Part shown: positions 11,501 through 24,586 of the stretch, piece by piece | Layout of the letters: each line of letters opens with the position of its first letter | How positions within the stretch are numbered: position 1 is the stretch's first letter | NCBI GenBank assembly: GCA_904066235.2 | Contig: CAJFCV020000004.1 | Location: forward strand, 8,680,001 to 8,744,000 | DNA from: Bursaphelenchus xylophilus | Lineage: Eukaryota > Nematoda > Chromadorea > Rhabditida > Aphelenchoididae | Length of the DNA stretch: 64,000 bases | Direction of reading: 5' to 3' | Made by a program: the position numbers and the translations under genes | The notes under the pieces: model-generated | Databases searched by the model: none | What the model saw: the letters and a program-made list of their open reading frames with translations, nothing else | Told to the model about the DNA's origin: nothing

Positions 11501-14500
11501 TTTTCAACAAGTTTAACCGCATCGCCTGCGGAAAAAAAACACTTTCCGATGGGCTGAAAGAGCCTGGCGCGCGGAGAAAATCACAGCCAATGGGTTTACC
11601 CACCCCCCATTTTCACCTTAAGTGTACCGCCACAAAAGAAATGACGTGAGTTGATAGAAGAGGGGGGTTACTACTTTTCCTGCGCCCCGAAAAGAGATTA
11701 CTCTTGATGTCTGCTCACTGTTGTCGGTGGCTTTCACATGTGATAAGGGAATCAGAGCCGCGGAAACAAAATCGGATCTGTCACGTAGGTTGATTGGTGT
11801 TTAAAAAGTCGTAGACTTGAAAATTCAGCTATTAGCGGTTTGGAGGTTTAGGGGGGTTTTTCGTAGAAATAGTTAAATAGGGCGACTAAAGCAAAATAAA
11901 AGCTACACATAGAAATATCGACATAGGCAGTACACGGTGGGCTATTTCCTAAAAATCGATTTTTTATCGAAAAACGATGAATTTTTCAACTTTCATCGGG
12001 TTTATTCCTGTTTTATCGTAATTTATTCATGCAAACATGTAGCGCAACTACTCTGTTTTCCCTTCTAATTTACTGTTACACCAAATTGTAAACCTCTCTC
12101 AATTTTTACATGTTCCGAAACCTTCTCTTCCCAAAGTTTACCCCAAAGTAAACCCTAAGACTCGGGTTCCTACTATTAAATCACTTCCGTTTCCTCGAAT
12201 TTAGTCTTTCGTCTAATCAAAAGATTATTTTATTGTTAAAAGTACAACTTAAAATTCAACATTTTTACCTCTTTTGTTGCAAGTCGTTCGGGAAGGCGGC
12301 GGTTTTCCCATGGCACTCTTGTTTACTTTGGCGTTCCGTTTGATGCACGTTTTGTTTGATTTTAGGACGTCTTTTTATCGAATTTTTGAAAATGGCATTT
12401 GTTTCAAAGATGGGCTTTCTTTAGCGGGCATTTTAAGATCCCCGCCGGAGTGGAAAGTGGCGTCTTTGGGTAGAATTTTTTTGTGTGAGTTCTTAGATTC
12501 AGAGAAAATTAGCAATTAGAAGATTTTTGTACAAGTTGGCGCAAGCATGGCCGAGATTTTTAACCGGAATTTAAAAAGTCTGTTGTGCAAAGTTTCTTCC
12601 ACAGGCTATTTACAAGTTTAGCCTGCTGAAAACCCCCTTTTATTTCAAAACAACCCTAAATTTCATAACCCCGAAAATGATTTCCTAATGAGTCAATATA
12701 AACTGTAAGCAACTCAACCTTTAATACTCTGAATCCATACTAAATCCTTATTTTAACGGCTTATCTGTTCATCAAATTTATCTAGTATAACATCAACACC
12801 ATCTTTTGTTGTCCATTCCTTTTTATGATACGCATCCTCGATTACTATGGTATCATAGCTTAATCCTCCATCTAATCTGTTAAATTATATTTGTTACACT
12901 ACAAAGCGAATACCAACGAACTTTCCGTTTATAACCTTTCTGTCTTAATTGGCACAGGACGGCCAGATTATTGAATGCCCTTAGATGGCAATGTCTTAAG
13001 GATTGCAGTCATGCCATTTTCGGACGTAAAAGGCGAAATCTTTAGCGTTGAGGAGTATTGTGTTTAATACATCATATTTCTCCCTCTCATTTTGGCCAAG
13101 TTTTCAATTGCTTCGCCGGGAAATTTGAGATAAATTTCCATTACACATTATTTTCCACAGAGAGATCTTTTTCAGGCCTTTTTCCTATCATTTTGCAACC
13201 CTATAGTCGTCCAAACATTTTCATAACTAGTGATAGTTTCATCGTAAACCTTCGCAACCATTTTTTGCTGGCTTTGCTTTTTTGATTAGCCCAAATTTAT
13301 TTTCGACCGCGAAAAATTGCGACTTTTCTCGGTATTTCATCCATTTTTGCTTTTTTTGTTTGCTTAATTAGTAATCAACCATTTTTGGGCCAATCATGGA
13401 CGTGTAGAGTTTGATAATATTTGACAAGCTGCTGCAGACCTTTGTCGTGGTTTTTGGGCAACTGGATATTAGTTCGTGGATCGGAGGGAAGAGGTCTGGC
13501 GGGACTTTGTTATCCTTGCCATTTGATGGTAGTTTTTGGATTTCTTGATTGCCTGCGGGGAGAAATCGCTGGAGGGCGAATAATTTTGTGTAGTGGCATT
13601 AAGCGGTCTGTCGGCTATGAGGATTCGAAATTTTAGGATTTCTTAATGTTTGCATCCTGGGTTGTAGCCTTTTATTTTATGCGTAGTCGAAAATTCCCTT
13701 CTTTCCACATTTTCAGTTATTTTTGGCTTATTTTCTCGAAAACAGGCCCAATAAACCCTCCAGAATTTTCTCCGCAACATTCCCCTTTCCCTAGGGACTA
13801 CTGTAACCTAATTTCTGGTCCGAAAACACTCATTTCAAAAATTATGTCATCCCGATCCTTGCAGATCCCCTTTCTCGTCTCATGACTTCCGCAATTCCAT
13901 TAGGGGCGCGCGGTATTGTCTCCATAGCCCGGTACAATTCGTCCTAGCTTCGCGACCCGCCCCAGTTCCCCCATCTCTGTTTAATTCGACGGTCCGGGCT
14001 GATATAATGTTTACACAACGGCCGTCGCATCGCCGCCGCCGCGCTCTCTCCGGGCGGGGACCGAATTTTGTGGCTGCATTTATGCCAGTTTATTCTCGTG
14101 TTGTTTTAACCGTCTAGAAAATAAAACGTGTTTGTGTCGGCGCTCTCAGATAGTTTTTTTTACACCTTTGTTTCTTTTTAGAGATTCTTTACAGATAAAA
14201 GTTGATACAAGATTTAATTTTTGTCGTTTTGAAGCAAATGTTTCCCTCAAAGAGCTCTTTTTTCGCGTTAAATTTTGGTTTATTGCGCTAGCGAGACTAA
14301 AAAGTCTTGCCCTTCTTGTTTAATCGGTCCCGCTGGCTCGTTAGTCAACAGACACGGTGCAAACACTGTGTACGAGCCTTTCGAATCAATGACATCATTC
14401 TTGGGGACTGCGGCTTTCGTTGATCTTCGACCACGAGTAAACACAGCGAGCTGATACTTTCGGGGGAGCTTAATCGCGGCTTCAGGTCATAGATTATGAC

Positions 14501-17469
14501 TTCAAGTAGTTGCGGCCGCGCTTTGAAACAACTCTAATCCGTTTTGAGCCCAAAGTATAAGATTTGGTCGAGACTTTCTTTTCTTCAAATCTATGGAGGC
14601 GATGTTCGAAAATTTAAGCTCTTGATTTGGCCGCGGAAACGGCTTATCAACATCTTTTTTTACGTTTTCTTACTGTAATATAAGTCTGACGTAATCTAAG
14701 CAATTTGGCGATTATTGAACCTATTATTACCCAAAACTCCCACGAGCCTTGCGATTCGTCCCTTCTTCCCTTGACATACTACACTCCTCACATCTTATGT
14801 TACACATCATCAAAAACCGTTTTCTTAGCTCTCGGGCCTCTTCAAACATAACGGCTCGCACAATCTTATAGTCGCATTTGTATTATTTATAAAGGTGCTT
14901 CATTTTTCATATCCTAAGGATTTATTTATTAAGTAACCCTCAGCGGAGTTGTGAAGTCATACGCTTGGTGTAAATTTATAATAGGGCAATTTCGGAGGGG
15001 TAAAAACTAGAGTCGTGCCATTCTCGAGATTTATCTAGGACGAGGGCCTCTGTGAGAATGGGGACTAAAAAACATGGTGATTTAGAGAGTATAAAATGGG
15101 AAGTAATCCAGTATTATACAAATTCTTGTGTTTCTAATGACAAATTATGACACTTTTCTACCTCCAAACGTCTATAAAGACTTTCTAAGGCCTTTGATTG
15201 TCTGTCTATTCCCCGCAGACACCTACTAAAACATTAAACTACCTGTATATGATGATTAAGTAAGTTCAAAAGTATAATTATATATATAGTGTAGCATAAA
15301 GTAATTTGTTTCTTATATCCAACCATTAACGTCTGAAACAAGGTCCTAATGATCTCTAAAACGCGTGCTATCTGTTAAACAACAAGGACTTTGAGTTTCA
15401 AAACTTTCGATAAACTGATAATTCTTTTCGGGCCCGCGACTGATTCTTCATTCCATATCAGTCCACTGGCACGTTTAGGGTGACTTTTTCGACTATTATC
15501 TACACTCAACGGAGGGAAGGGTTTAGGGTGCGAATGATAGAACTATAAAATTTATAGATCCTCTAATTTATAAAGCTTTGATTGTTTCTTATTTTTTTTT
15601 ACTTTTCACGGCAAAACATCTATTTGTTTCAAATCTTCCCTATGTTCTTAAAAGTAATAAAATTTGCAAAGTCCGCTCTCCCCTTTGTCTTAGCCTTCAT
15701 TTCTTGAGTAACTTATGGCCAAAGAACGATAATAATCTTAGCTTTTTCGTTCAAGTCCAAACACCAACTAAGTACGTATTACTTTCTGGCATACTCCCCT
15801 AAAGATTCAACTAAAATTTTCAATAAAAATTTTACCAAGGCATTTTTACCTCCACAGAAAGTGAAAAATTTTTTGTTTCAAAAAGTTAATCAAAACTATA
15901 TTTTGTTAGTTCTCAATCCATATTTGCCCACTTACGTGAGCATCATGCAACGTTTTGCTGTGAACAAACAGAAAAAAATGCGAGCGACAGAGTGGGAATT
16001 CATTGGTTCTTTTGTAGCTTTTTATCTCTGTTTTTATAGGGCAAACTTATTCCTCCCATCAGCTTGCTCTTCGTAAAAAGGAATCGATTTTTTCGAGAAC
16101 TCAAATTTTTCTCCTTTTTTAGCGCACGGTTGACGATTATTTTGGGGATAAAATAGATTAGATAGCCAGGTACAATTTTTGGGATTCTAAGGGTGACCAG
16201 ATGCTTTTTTACATGTTTTAGAACTTGATTTCAGATACTTAATTACTATTTTATACATTTTTAATCAAAAAATCGCTCAATTTCTCCCCAAGCCCGTACA
16301 AAATCTGAACTTTCGTTGTCTTTTCCACTCTTTGTGCCCTTGAAAAGTTCTGAATAAAGAGGATCCGAGATCCTGATAAGCCACCAAACATGGGAGTCAT
16401 TAATAAAAACCGTGTGGAGGGGGCGCTCTCTGCACGCGCGAGGTGACACTACTTTAACTCCAAAAACTGATTTTTGATTTACTCCTAAGTTCGTGATGTT
16501 TTTTTGCAAATATTAAAGCATTTTTGATTCTCCATGGTACGTTTTACTTCTTTCAAAACTCAAATCTTAATCAAATTTTCCCAACCAGTCTCATATATCA
16601 ATAGGCTCTGAGCGTCAATAACAGTACAGCGCGTACTCTTAGTAACCCAATAACCCCAATAAATCCCGATTTCAACCCAAAAGCTCCAAAATTAGCCCAA
16701 ATTTTAATTTTTAATCAAATTTCCGCTAAAAAGGCTGGAAATATTACCGTATATCCTTTATTTACGACTATTATCTCCTCACCGGTAACGTAGACTCGCA
16801 GTCACGTTGCGGCAGCCTTAGAAATAAAATTTAACTCAATTCTCCACTGCCTAATTCAGTCAATTTACCTTGTAAATCGTCATTCTCTAGTCGTTGACAA
16901 ATCAACTCGATTATGAGCTACTTGAAAATTTTCGTTGTCTTAACCTTAACCAAAAGGCCGCTCCTATTCTATTTCGGTCCAACCTGCTTGCACAAACACC
17001 ATGGCCACGTTGATGTGGCCCTAAAAATACCGAGCAACCTGTTGACGTTAATGCTGTAGTTTTACAATAGTTATAGTGTGGTGTCCGGAAACTGAATTAC
17101 ACTCGAGAAAATTATATTTTTTTCGTTTTTCGACGCTTCCGTTGCGGTACAATGAAATTAAGTACAAAACGGCGTAGCGGTATCTTTATTGCCGGGATAC
17201 GAAGCAAATGTATGTGCATTGTGCTCGGTGGGAAGGGCGGTCCTAACGGGCTTGTCGATTCCCAAAAAAAAGCTGTAACCTTTTTGGGGCTAATTGTAGA
17301 GTGAAATCTACTCATTAAAGGGCAGGATCGTGGTTTATCAGCTGTTACCTGCGCGCATTAGCATTTCAAATGGAATTTGAAAGTTTGTTGTAACACTTTA
17401 GAGCACAGGCTCTTACTACGTGCCCAATTTCAACCTCTATGCGATCCAGCGAAGCAATCTAATCCTCTA
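8593..17469. other. Gene-free stretch upstream of receptor gene
   Basis: Open frames here, including one of 137 codons around 10762-11175, lack ATG starts, recognisable domains and splice partners. Two short islands of higher GC stand out against the AT-rich background, near 11440-11680 and 13890-14090. They could be regulatory sequence for the receptor gene downstream or unannotated non-coding exons. I cannot decide between these. Confidence 0.45.
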
Positions 17470-17477
17470 ATTTTCAG
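17466..17477 (+). promoter_or_regulatory. Splice or trans-splice acceptor before receptor gene
   Basis: A T-rich tract ending TTTTCAG precedes an open frame with no upstream in-frame ATG inside the exon. The first in-frame ATG is 17588. This fits a spliced-leader acceptor that would leave a 110-base 5' UTR. An internal acceptor with an unseen upstream coding exon is also possible. Confidence 0.5.
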
Positions 17478-17587
17478 CCAAAATTCTGCTAAAGGCAAGA
17501 ACCTGTGATTTGCCGCTAGCGGCACGGCATACCCAACGTTTCCATCCCTACTCCAGCCCGTCTCAGCTGAGCCGTCTGTTGATCCGC

Positions 17588-20298
17588 ATGCGCGACGTGA
17601 TGATGAATAGCTGGGAGCACACCGACTACCTGAAGAGTCAGAACTCCGTGTCCAGCAATGAGGACAGTGGACCCTCATCGGCGAGTGGTGTCGGCTCGTC
17701 CTCACCGTCGACTTCTTCCCAAATCAGCGACATCACAACCATGACTACACTTCCGTTGCCCGCTCTTTCGAATGAGTTGGTGGCTATGGGATTGCTGAAA
17801 GATGACGAAAGCGAGGTCTCCTTCACCAGAAGTCGGTATCCAGCCGGACCGCCGACCAGTTGCCCGATTTGCGGAGATTCCGCGGTTCACCGACATTTCG
17901 GCGGAGTTGTTAGTTGCAATGGCTGGTAAGCACTTTTATTCAAGAACCTGTACAGCTGCTTTTGAATAACAGAGTTCGAGGAAATGTTATAATGAAACAA
18001 GTTTTGTAGTCAGTTCGTTGCCCAGGCCGGTAAAGCTCAATTCAAACGCATTAGTTACTCTTTACTTGATATCAAGAGGATTTTATCTTCCTTAATTCTT
18101 GTGTTGCTAATATAATAGATCATTGAGAAATACGCATAAACCGTAAACTGTTTCTTCCGTTTTTTGGCCTCAAAACACTTGGTCCAAGAGGATTTACATT
18201 CCAAATTGGATCCCAAATACGTCGGCTCGATGACCAAAAATAACACATTTTTAATCACCTATTGCCAACTTGTAATCCTCTTGAAATAATGCCACGATAT
18301 TGTGAGATAATTTCCGTCTTTTTTCAGTGCCGCCTTTTTCCGCCGAACCATCGTCGAATGCAAGAGCTACAAATGTCGCAAGGGAAACAAATGCGAGCTA
18401 AAAAAGGGTAAAGACTGTTTATAAAAAAATAAGCAACTAGCCTCCTCGTGCCTCAGCGATTTATCGCTCTCTCTATCGCCAACTTAACCCTAATTTTTTC
18501 AGTCAAAGGCTCGTCCATCTGTAAATATTGTCGTTTCCAAAAATGCCTCGAGATCGGCATGATTATGAAGGCCGTGGAGCCGAAACGGATCGAACGCTGT
18601 GTCGAGAACTTGAATGGAATTCTCGGCCGACTCCTGCGTTGTCGACAAGCCGCCTTCACCGATCGCTACAAGAGCACAATCGATGTTTACGGCGGAATCA
18701 AGAGCTATAAGCCGATGGCGAATAGGCAAAAGGACGGAATAAGTGCTTTGATGGCCTCTAAAGCCGAATTCTCCGTGTTGAGAGCCTTCTTCAGGAACAG
18801 CGACTTTACCAGACACCTACCTCAAGGCTATGATGTAAGTTTTGAGCGCAATCGGGGCTAGTTTTTAGAACTTTTGGGATAAAAAAATATATTTTACAAC
18901 CATGAATACCAAACAAATCACATTCTTGACAAACAGAATTTGATTACTCACCAAAATCATAGCAGTTTCATATATCCTAACGTTTTCAAAAATTAACCAA
19001 AAATTTTCTTATTCAAATTTCTTCCGTTTCAGTTGCTCCTTTCGCAGCGCCAACTCCTCACCTGGATCACCTGCGAAGCCGTGTATTCGAATATCAAACA
19101 TCGCGGTTTCCACATCGGGCGCTGTTATTATGTGGACGAGTCTTATATGGTTGTTGACACAGCCACCGTCAAAAAGTATTTAGACAGTTATCCCGGCCTC
19201 ACACACACCGAAGCCCTCATACCGTAAGTTGAGCGAACATTCGGCGATCGTCAAACATTCGGAACGTTTTTAGTGCGGCCAAAATGACATCAGTCTTATT
19301 TACGATATTTCTTGAGATACCAAAGTGTAATAGCGATTATTTTCAGATACACCCTGCGTTTCTATTCTGCTATTGCCAAAGTGTCTGAGGTGATGTATAA
19401 TGCCCATGTGGATGAGGAGGAAGTCACCGCATTGAGCGCTATCATAATGTTAAAAGAAAGTAAGCACAATCTTATACCGTACTAGGCCTAACAACAAAAA
19501 AATCGAGAAAAATCTAGGATTTCCCTTTTTTCTTCCCGATTTACAGCTACTATTTACTTTAAGTCACAGACGTTAACTCTGATCTTTCAGTTTCTACCCT
19601 GGTCGGTCGAAACAAAGACATTGACGATCGTTTGAATCAAATTTTCCGGGCCCTGAAGGACCATTACGACAACAACTACCACGATGTCGCGATTCGCATG
19701 GGGAATTTGATTGGATTCGTCGATGTTATGATGGTATGTTTGTTTTGGGATCAAATTTCAATGGGATTACCGGGTTTCTGGCTATGTGAGAAGGTTCTGG
19801 TTTATCAATTACACTTTGAACTATAACCTAATGTCCTCAATGCTCTTAAAAACCTAGAAAATGGTGTTTATGAAACAGGGAGAGCAAGGGTTTTCTGACA
19901 TGAATTGAAGAATTTTGCACGTAAACAATAAAAATCGAGCTACTTATCCACCTGAGATCTAGTATTATAAAATTTTTCATAAAAGGTCGCAAAGCCGACA
20001 GGAATAAGTTAAGGATCCAATCTTCATAGCCTTCAGACCTAGTATTGTCTAAAATTTTGGGTACACTCACGAAAAAACTCACATTTCGGCCTTTTTTGCC
20101 CAGTACAATATAATTTTTCCCTCCGTAATCTCCCGCACCCTCCAAATCCTTCATTTTCAGAGCGAAGTTGCCGAATGTCGTGACGATTTGATCATGATGA
20201 TGCGTTTGAATGACCAATCACAACAAGATCCGCCAAAAGATTCGACCGGCTACCATGAATTCCTGTATCGGCAGTCCATTCGTTCGCAGTACCGTTAA
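17588..20298 (+). CDS. Nuclear hormone receptor (divergent nematode type)
   Basis: This gene encodes a ligand-type transcription factor of the nuclear receptor superfamily, expected to act in the nucleus. I assemble seven exons: 17588-17925, 18328-18407, 18503-18834, 19033-19223, 19347-19459, 19591-19733 and 20161-20298. All phases agree and give 444 residues. A Ser-rich N-terminal region is followed by the DNA-binding domain from about residue 92. The first zinc finger is CPICGD...CNGC with P-box CNGCAAFFRR, and the second carries CKSYKCRKGNKCEL then CKYCRFQKCLEIGM. The rest is an LBD-like helical region ending at TAA 20296-20298. The P-box is of the divergent nematode kind rather than the classical CEGCKGFF. 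The start is the first in-frame ATG after the acceptor at 17477. The gene lies tail-to-tail with the ABCF gene. I cannot name the orthologue. Confidence 0.88.
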
Positions 20299-20454
20299 AC
20301 GTCCGTCCCCAACAAACAGAAACCAAACCAATCATTACTACCGATTGACCTCAGATATCGCACAAAATATGTATAACAAGTTTTTTAATCGTCCTCTCTC
20401 GTTCAATGAAACAAACCGCACTCTATTTGTCTCAGTTTTTATAAGTTATATTTT

Positions 20455-20460
20455 AATAAA
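20455..20460 (+). terminator. AATAAA polyadenylation signal of receptor gene
   Basis: A canonical AATAAA lies 157 bases after the receptor stop codon and before the convergent ABCF gene. Confidence 0.6.
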
Positions 20461-20629
20461 CAGTTTTAACAAACGACAAGTTGGGTTTGGCATGTTTAAA
20501 GATCAAAATCAACACCGGATTTGCCTTTTTTAACACCATTTAACAGGGATCTTATAGTCAACATATGACCGATATCGATTATATAAATCAATATAATCAC
20601 ATTTATATGACAATTCGTACCATACAGCC

Positions 20630-23600
20630 TTACATGGGAATGGCGAGCTGTCTATAGACGTGTTTCTTGTATTCTTCAAGCCCACCGTCCAGTCGGGTTA
20701 CAGTACGATCCTTGACAACCCAGAGTTCTTTGCAGACCAAGTCGATGAGACGTTCGTCGTGGGAAACCAGGACAACACCGCCCTAAAAAAATGTTTTTAT
20801 GAAGTCAGAAATAGCTGAAAATACTGGGAAAGCCGAAAAGTCCGAAAAAATTAATGTTCCTATAACTACCGATTAGGTAGCTGGATCTACAATATGCCCC
20901 CATGCGATTTTCACATTTTGAGAGAACTCGGAAAAAGCTTGGATTCGACTTTTCTATGACGAATGCAGATGCTTGAGTAAGCGTTTGCATAAAGTTTCGT
21001 TCACAAGGAAAGTACTTCTATTGGGTTACAGGTCAAGTCATATATCAAAAAAAAATCGCAAAATTTTTCTTTTTTTTTTTTTTTTTTTTTTTTCTGATTC
21101 AGAATACGTAAAAGTTAGCTGCCTAATTTTGGCCTGTAAGGGTAAAAAATCCTCAGAAGTTTTCACGCAACACCACGCAAATGCCTTTTTGACAAAGTTT
21201 TCACCAAATCAAAAGCTTTGTTTTGAGCTAAAGTGAACCCTTGCATCTTGACAAGCCTTAAAATATCAAATTTGATTAATACTACATCTTAATTAGTAGT
21301 TCCAATATAATCAAAAAACCACATTCATGGGGCTTCAAGACCGCTTCTCCACAAAAAGCTCACATTAAAATCATTCAGCGCGACTCCCAGCGCATCCACC
21401 GTTTCCACATCCAAATGGTTAGTCGGTTCATCAAGAATCAAATAGTTCGGCTTCTGCAGACCCAGCATGGCAAAGGCCAATCGGGATTTTTGACCTCCTG
21501 ACAAGGTTTCAATCGATTGGAAGACGATATCTCCGGACAATCCGAATCTGCCCAATGCCGCTCGGTATTCTTCTTGCGTTCCGCCGGGGAATTTCTGCTG
21601 GCATAGCTCAAGAGCACAACAGTCCATTTCCAGTTGGTCTACGTGATGCTGAGTGAAGTATCCGATATTAATTCGGCGATTTACATGACGGGTTCCACTA
21701 GTCGGGGCGAGGTCTCCCAAGAGAATTTTTAACAATGTTGTCTTACCGGCACCGTTTTCTCCGACCTAAAAACAACATAAAATTACGTAAACACAATTCA
21801 TTAGGTATAAACACTTTCATTTTTGCTCCAAAAAACAAACCATTTGAACATTTTATACTAACGTCAAGTCTAATATCACAAAACTTACAATACAAATCCG
21901 CGAATCCGTTTGAGACCCAACACAAATGTTCTGGAAGATTAGACTGGACTGTTTGTTGTACTGGAATGATACTTCATCCAGTTGAAGAACTGGATTTCCC
22001 AAGGGTTCACATTTTGGGAAGGCGAAGGTCACATCTGCTTCTATGATGACTGGTTGGAGAACTGGCCTAAAAATGAAAAAAATAATAATCACTCTGCAAA
22101 TAAAATCAAACCACCGACACCTGGTTGCATCAACATAAACAACGAACTCACATTTTCTCCAACATTTTTATCCTACTTTGCACCATCGACGCTCTCTTGG
22201 CGTTGTATCGGAATTTGTCGATAAATTCTTGAACATGCGATCTGAGCTGTTGCTGAGCCTCGTATTCTCTCTGTTGTAGTGTCAATTTTTCCTTCATCGT
22301 CTTTTCGAATGTGTCATAATTGCCTTTATATTGATCTAGTCGATGTGAATGATGATGAACAATATCAGTCGAGATGGCATTCAAGAACTTCCGGTCGTGA
22401 GAAACAATAACAATCGTCGACTCCCATTCCTATAATGGAAATAATAACAATATTCCGGCATCTAAAAACAAAAACATTATATTACCCACCTGAAGATGGT
22501 TCTCCAACCAATAAACGGCTCGCATGTCCAACATGTTTGTAGGTTCATCAAGTAGAAGGAGATCTGGCTTCATGAACAAGGCTCTGGCCAAGGCTACACG
22601 CATTCGCCAACCTCCAGAGAACTCTCTGGTGGGTTTTCTTTGCTCATCTGGCTTGAATCCAAGACCATAAAGGATCGTGGCAGCTCTGGCAGGAGCTTTC
22701 TCCACACCCAGGGCTTCCATTTCGGCGTACACTTCTGTTAGACGGCCTGTCAGTTGAGACCGTTGATCATCCGTTGAAGATGGGCTAAAATTTGGGGTAA
22801 TTTAGCATTGCACTAGCTCCGTACCTAAAATCATAACAAAAATATATAAAAGACCTACTCGTTGATCTGACGCTGTATTTCCGCCTCCTCAGCCAAAATT
22901 GCGACTCGCTTTTTGTCACTTGCAAGAACGCTGTCAATTACAAGGGTATCATCACCTTCAACTTCTTGTTCCACACTCAAGAAAGTGATATGGTTTGGAA
23001 TGATCAATTGGCCACTAAAAATACAAATTAGTAAATTCATAGCGCAAAAAGCATTTTATAAAAAAAACTTGCCCTGATATCATCTTCAACAATGTTGTTT
23101 TACCAATACCGTTTCGTCCGACCAGACCATATTTGTGTCCATAAACCAACAACAACTCGGCTCCACTCAGCAATTGTCTAAAAGTTAAATTAAATCAACA
23201 GAAAAGCACCTTACTTTGTTCCAATTGTGATATCAATACCTTCCAAATGAATATCTTTGGTTCCACCGGACCCATCTTCTTTCACTCCGCGTTTGTTCAT
23301 TATCTGAGAAGCTGTTGCAACCTGTTGACCGCGTTGCTTCTTGACTGGTTTGACGACCTCCTCATCAGCACGTTTAGCCTGCTTTTCAGCAGCCTTTTGA
23401 TTGGCTTTGGCTAATTTCTTTCGGTCGACTTGCTGAAAGAGGTGGGCAAATATAATTTAACCAAAAATCAGATCACACATTAAAAAAATAAAAAGTTTAT
23501 GTCTCCGAAAGCAAGTCTTCTTACCATGGTTGGGACATCTTTCGCCTGGATGTTCCAGATACTGTCGATATTGTGGAGCTTCGAAGTGGTCTCACTCATG

Positions 23601-24052
23601 TCCACGGTTTTCTCCAACTTCTTCGCGCCGAATTCGCGAACTTGCTTCTCTACTTTCTTCCTAAACGCAGAATAAAACATAAAGAAATACGCTACATACC
23701 CATTGTGCAGAATGATCAAGAATTTCTCGCAAAGCTCTCGAACATCGTCCTCTTTGGTATCCGGTTCCCAAGACATCAAACTGTCAGAAACTTGTTCAAA
23801 GACCTCATCTGCTGTCGTGATTTCTGCGGCATTTTCTACCAGAAGCTCTGAAAGAATGCATAATAAAGGCAATAGAAACAATAATTCCAACAATACAGAT
23901 TGTTCTCACCAAAATCCTCAATTTTGCACTAGAAATCAAGACAAAAACAAAAAAGACTTACTACTCAAGTATTCGGCAACTTCTTCGGCGATTGTTGGAA
24001 TAGCCTTCTGCATAAAGTCGACAAGACGGTTTTCCACTTGAACGTCAGCCAT
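20630..24052 (-). CDS. abcf-3: ABCF3/GCN20-type ATP-binding cassette protein
   Basis: This is a soluble twin-ATPase of the ABCF family, which acts with ribosomes; the GCN20 branch works with GCN1 in the GCN2 stress pathway. Eleven exons join in phase: 24052-23962, 23847-23700, 23660-23525, 23432-23215, 23177-23073, 23014-22859, 22784-22490, 22429-22152, 22066-21889, 21765-21364 and 20782-20630. They give 719 residues, close to the roughly 710 usual for ABCF3. There is no transmembrane segment. The first ATPase domain has Walker A GRNGIGKT near residue 218, signature FSGGW near 340 and Walker [10 protein letters not shown] near 360. The second has GENGAGKT near 537, LSGGQ near 623 and LILDEPTN near 644. 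The intron after the fifth exon starts with GC (GG|GCAAGT). The last intron is 581 bases long and carries a 24-base T run. The N-terminal GCN20-type region is present. This is the most secure identification in the window. Confidence 0.96.
21070..21093. repeat. 24-base poly(T) run
   Basis: A plus-strand run of 24 T lies in the last intron of the ABCF gene, so it is a poly(A) run in the transcript. The neighbouring bases show no retroelement signature. Confidence 0.8.
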
Positions 24053-24586
24053 GATCCTCGACTTTTACTTTAATTATTCACAAACAAAGAAAAACTGAGT
24101 TCAATCACAACCAAGAAGAAGATTGACGCTGGGATCAAAGAGAATAAGCTCAGGATATAATAAGCAGTCGAACTTCCAAACAATTCAAGAGTTGTCTCGT
24201 CTACCCAAGATTCTGGGAGCATTCAATGCCGAGAATTCAAAGAATCCGGCGGAAATTCAGCTCTAAAAATTGAAAAATAATAAAAAATATAATGGAAAAA
24301 GTATGGGGTAATCGATAAGTAGATGGTATGATCCTTCTCGGATCAAGAAAAAATTATACACAGCAGTTTCAACGGTATTTTTGCATGAACATCAAAAATT
24401 TTACGAAAAATCCTAAATAAAATAAGTAGAGGGAGAGTTGACACGTCGCGTCACATGTTTCCCTAGCCGAGAAAATTTTGGGAAGGCGAGAGTTGCAACT
24501 AGTCGACTATATTCGCGTGCCTAAACCGAGTTTTTATATTTGTCTAGATTTAAATGTTTATTAACAAAACTGCGAGACATTATTTC
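24053..24586. other. Spacer between DUF229 and ABCF genes
   Basis: This 534-base spacer separates two genes read in the same direction. It presumably holds the ABCF promoter and the DUF229 3' UTR. I see no further coding exon or RNA gene. The distance is larger than typical for an SL2 operon. Confidence 0.45.
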
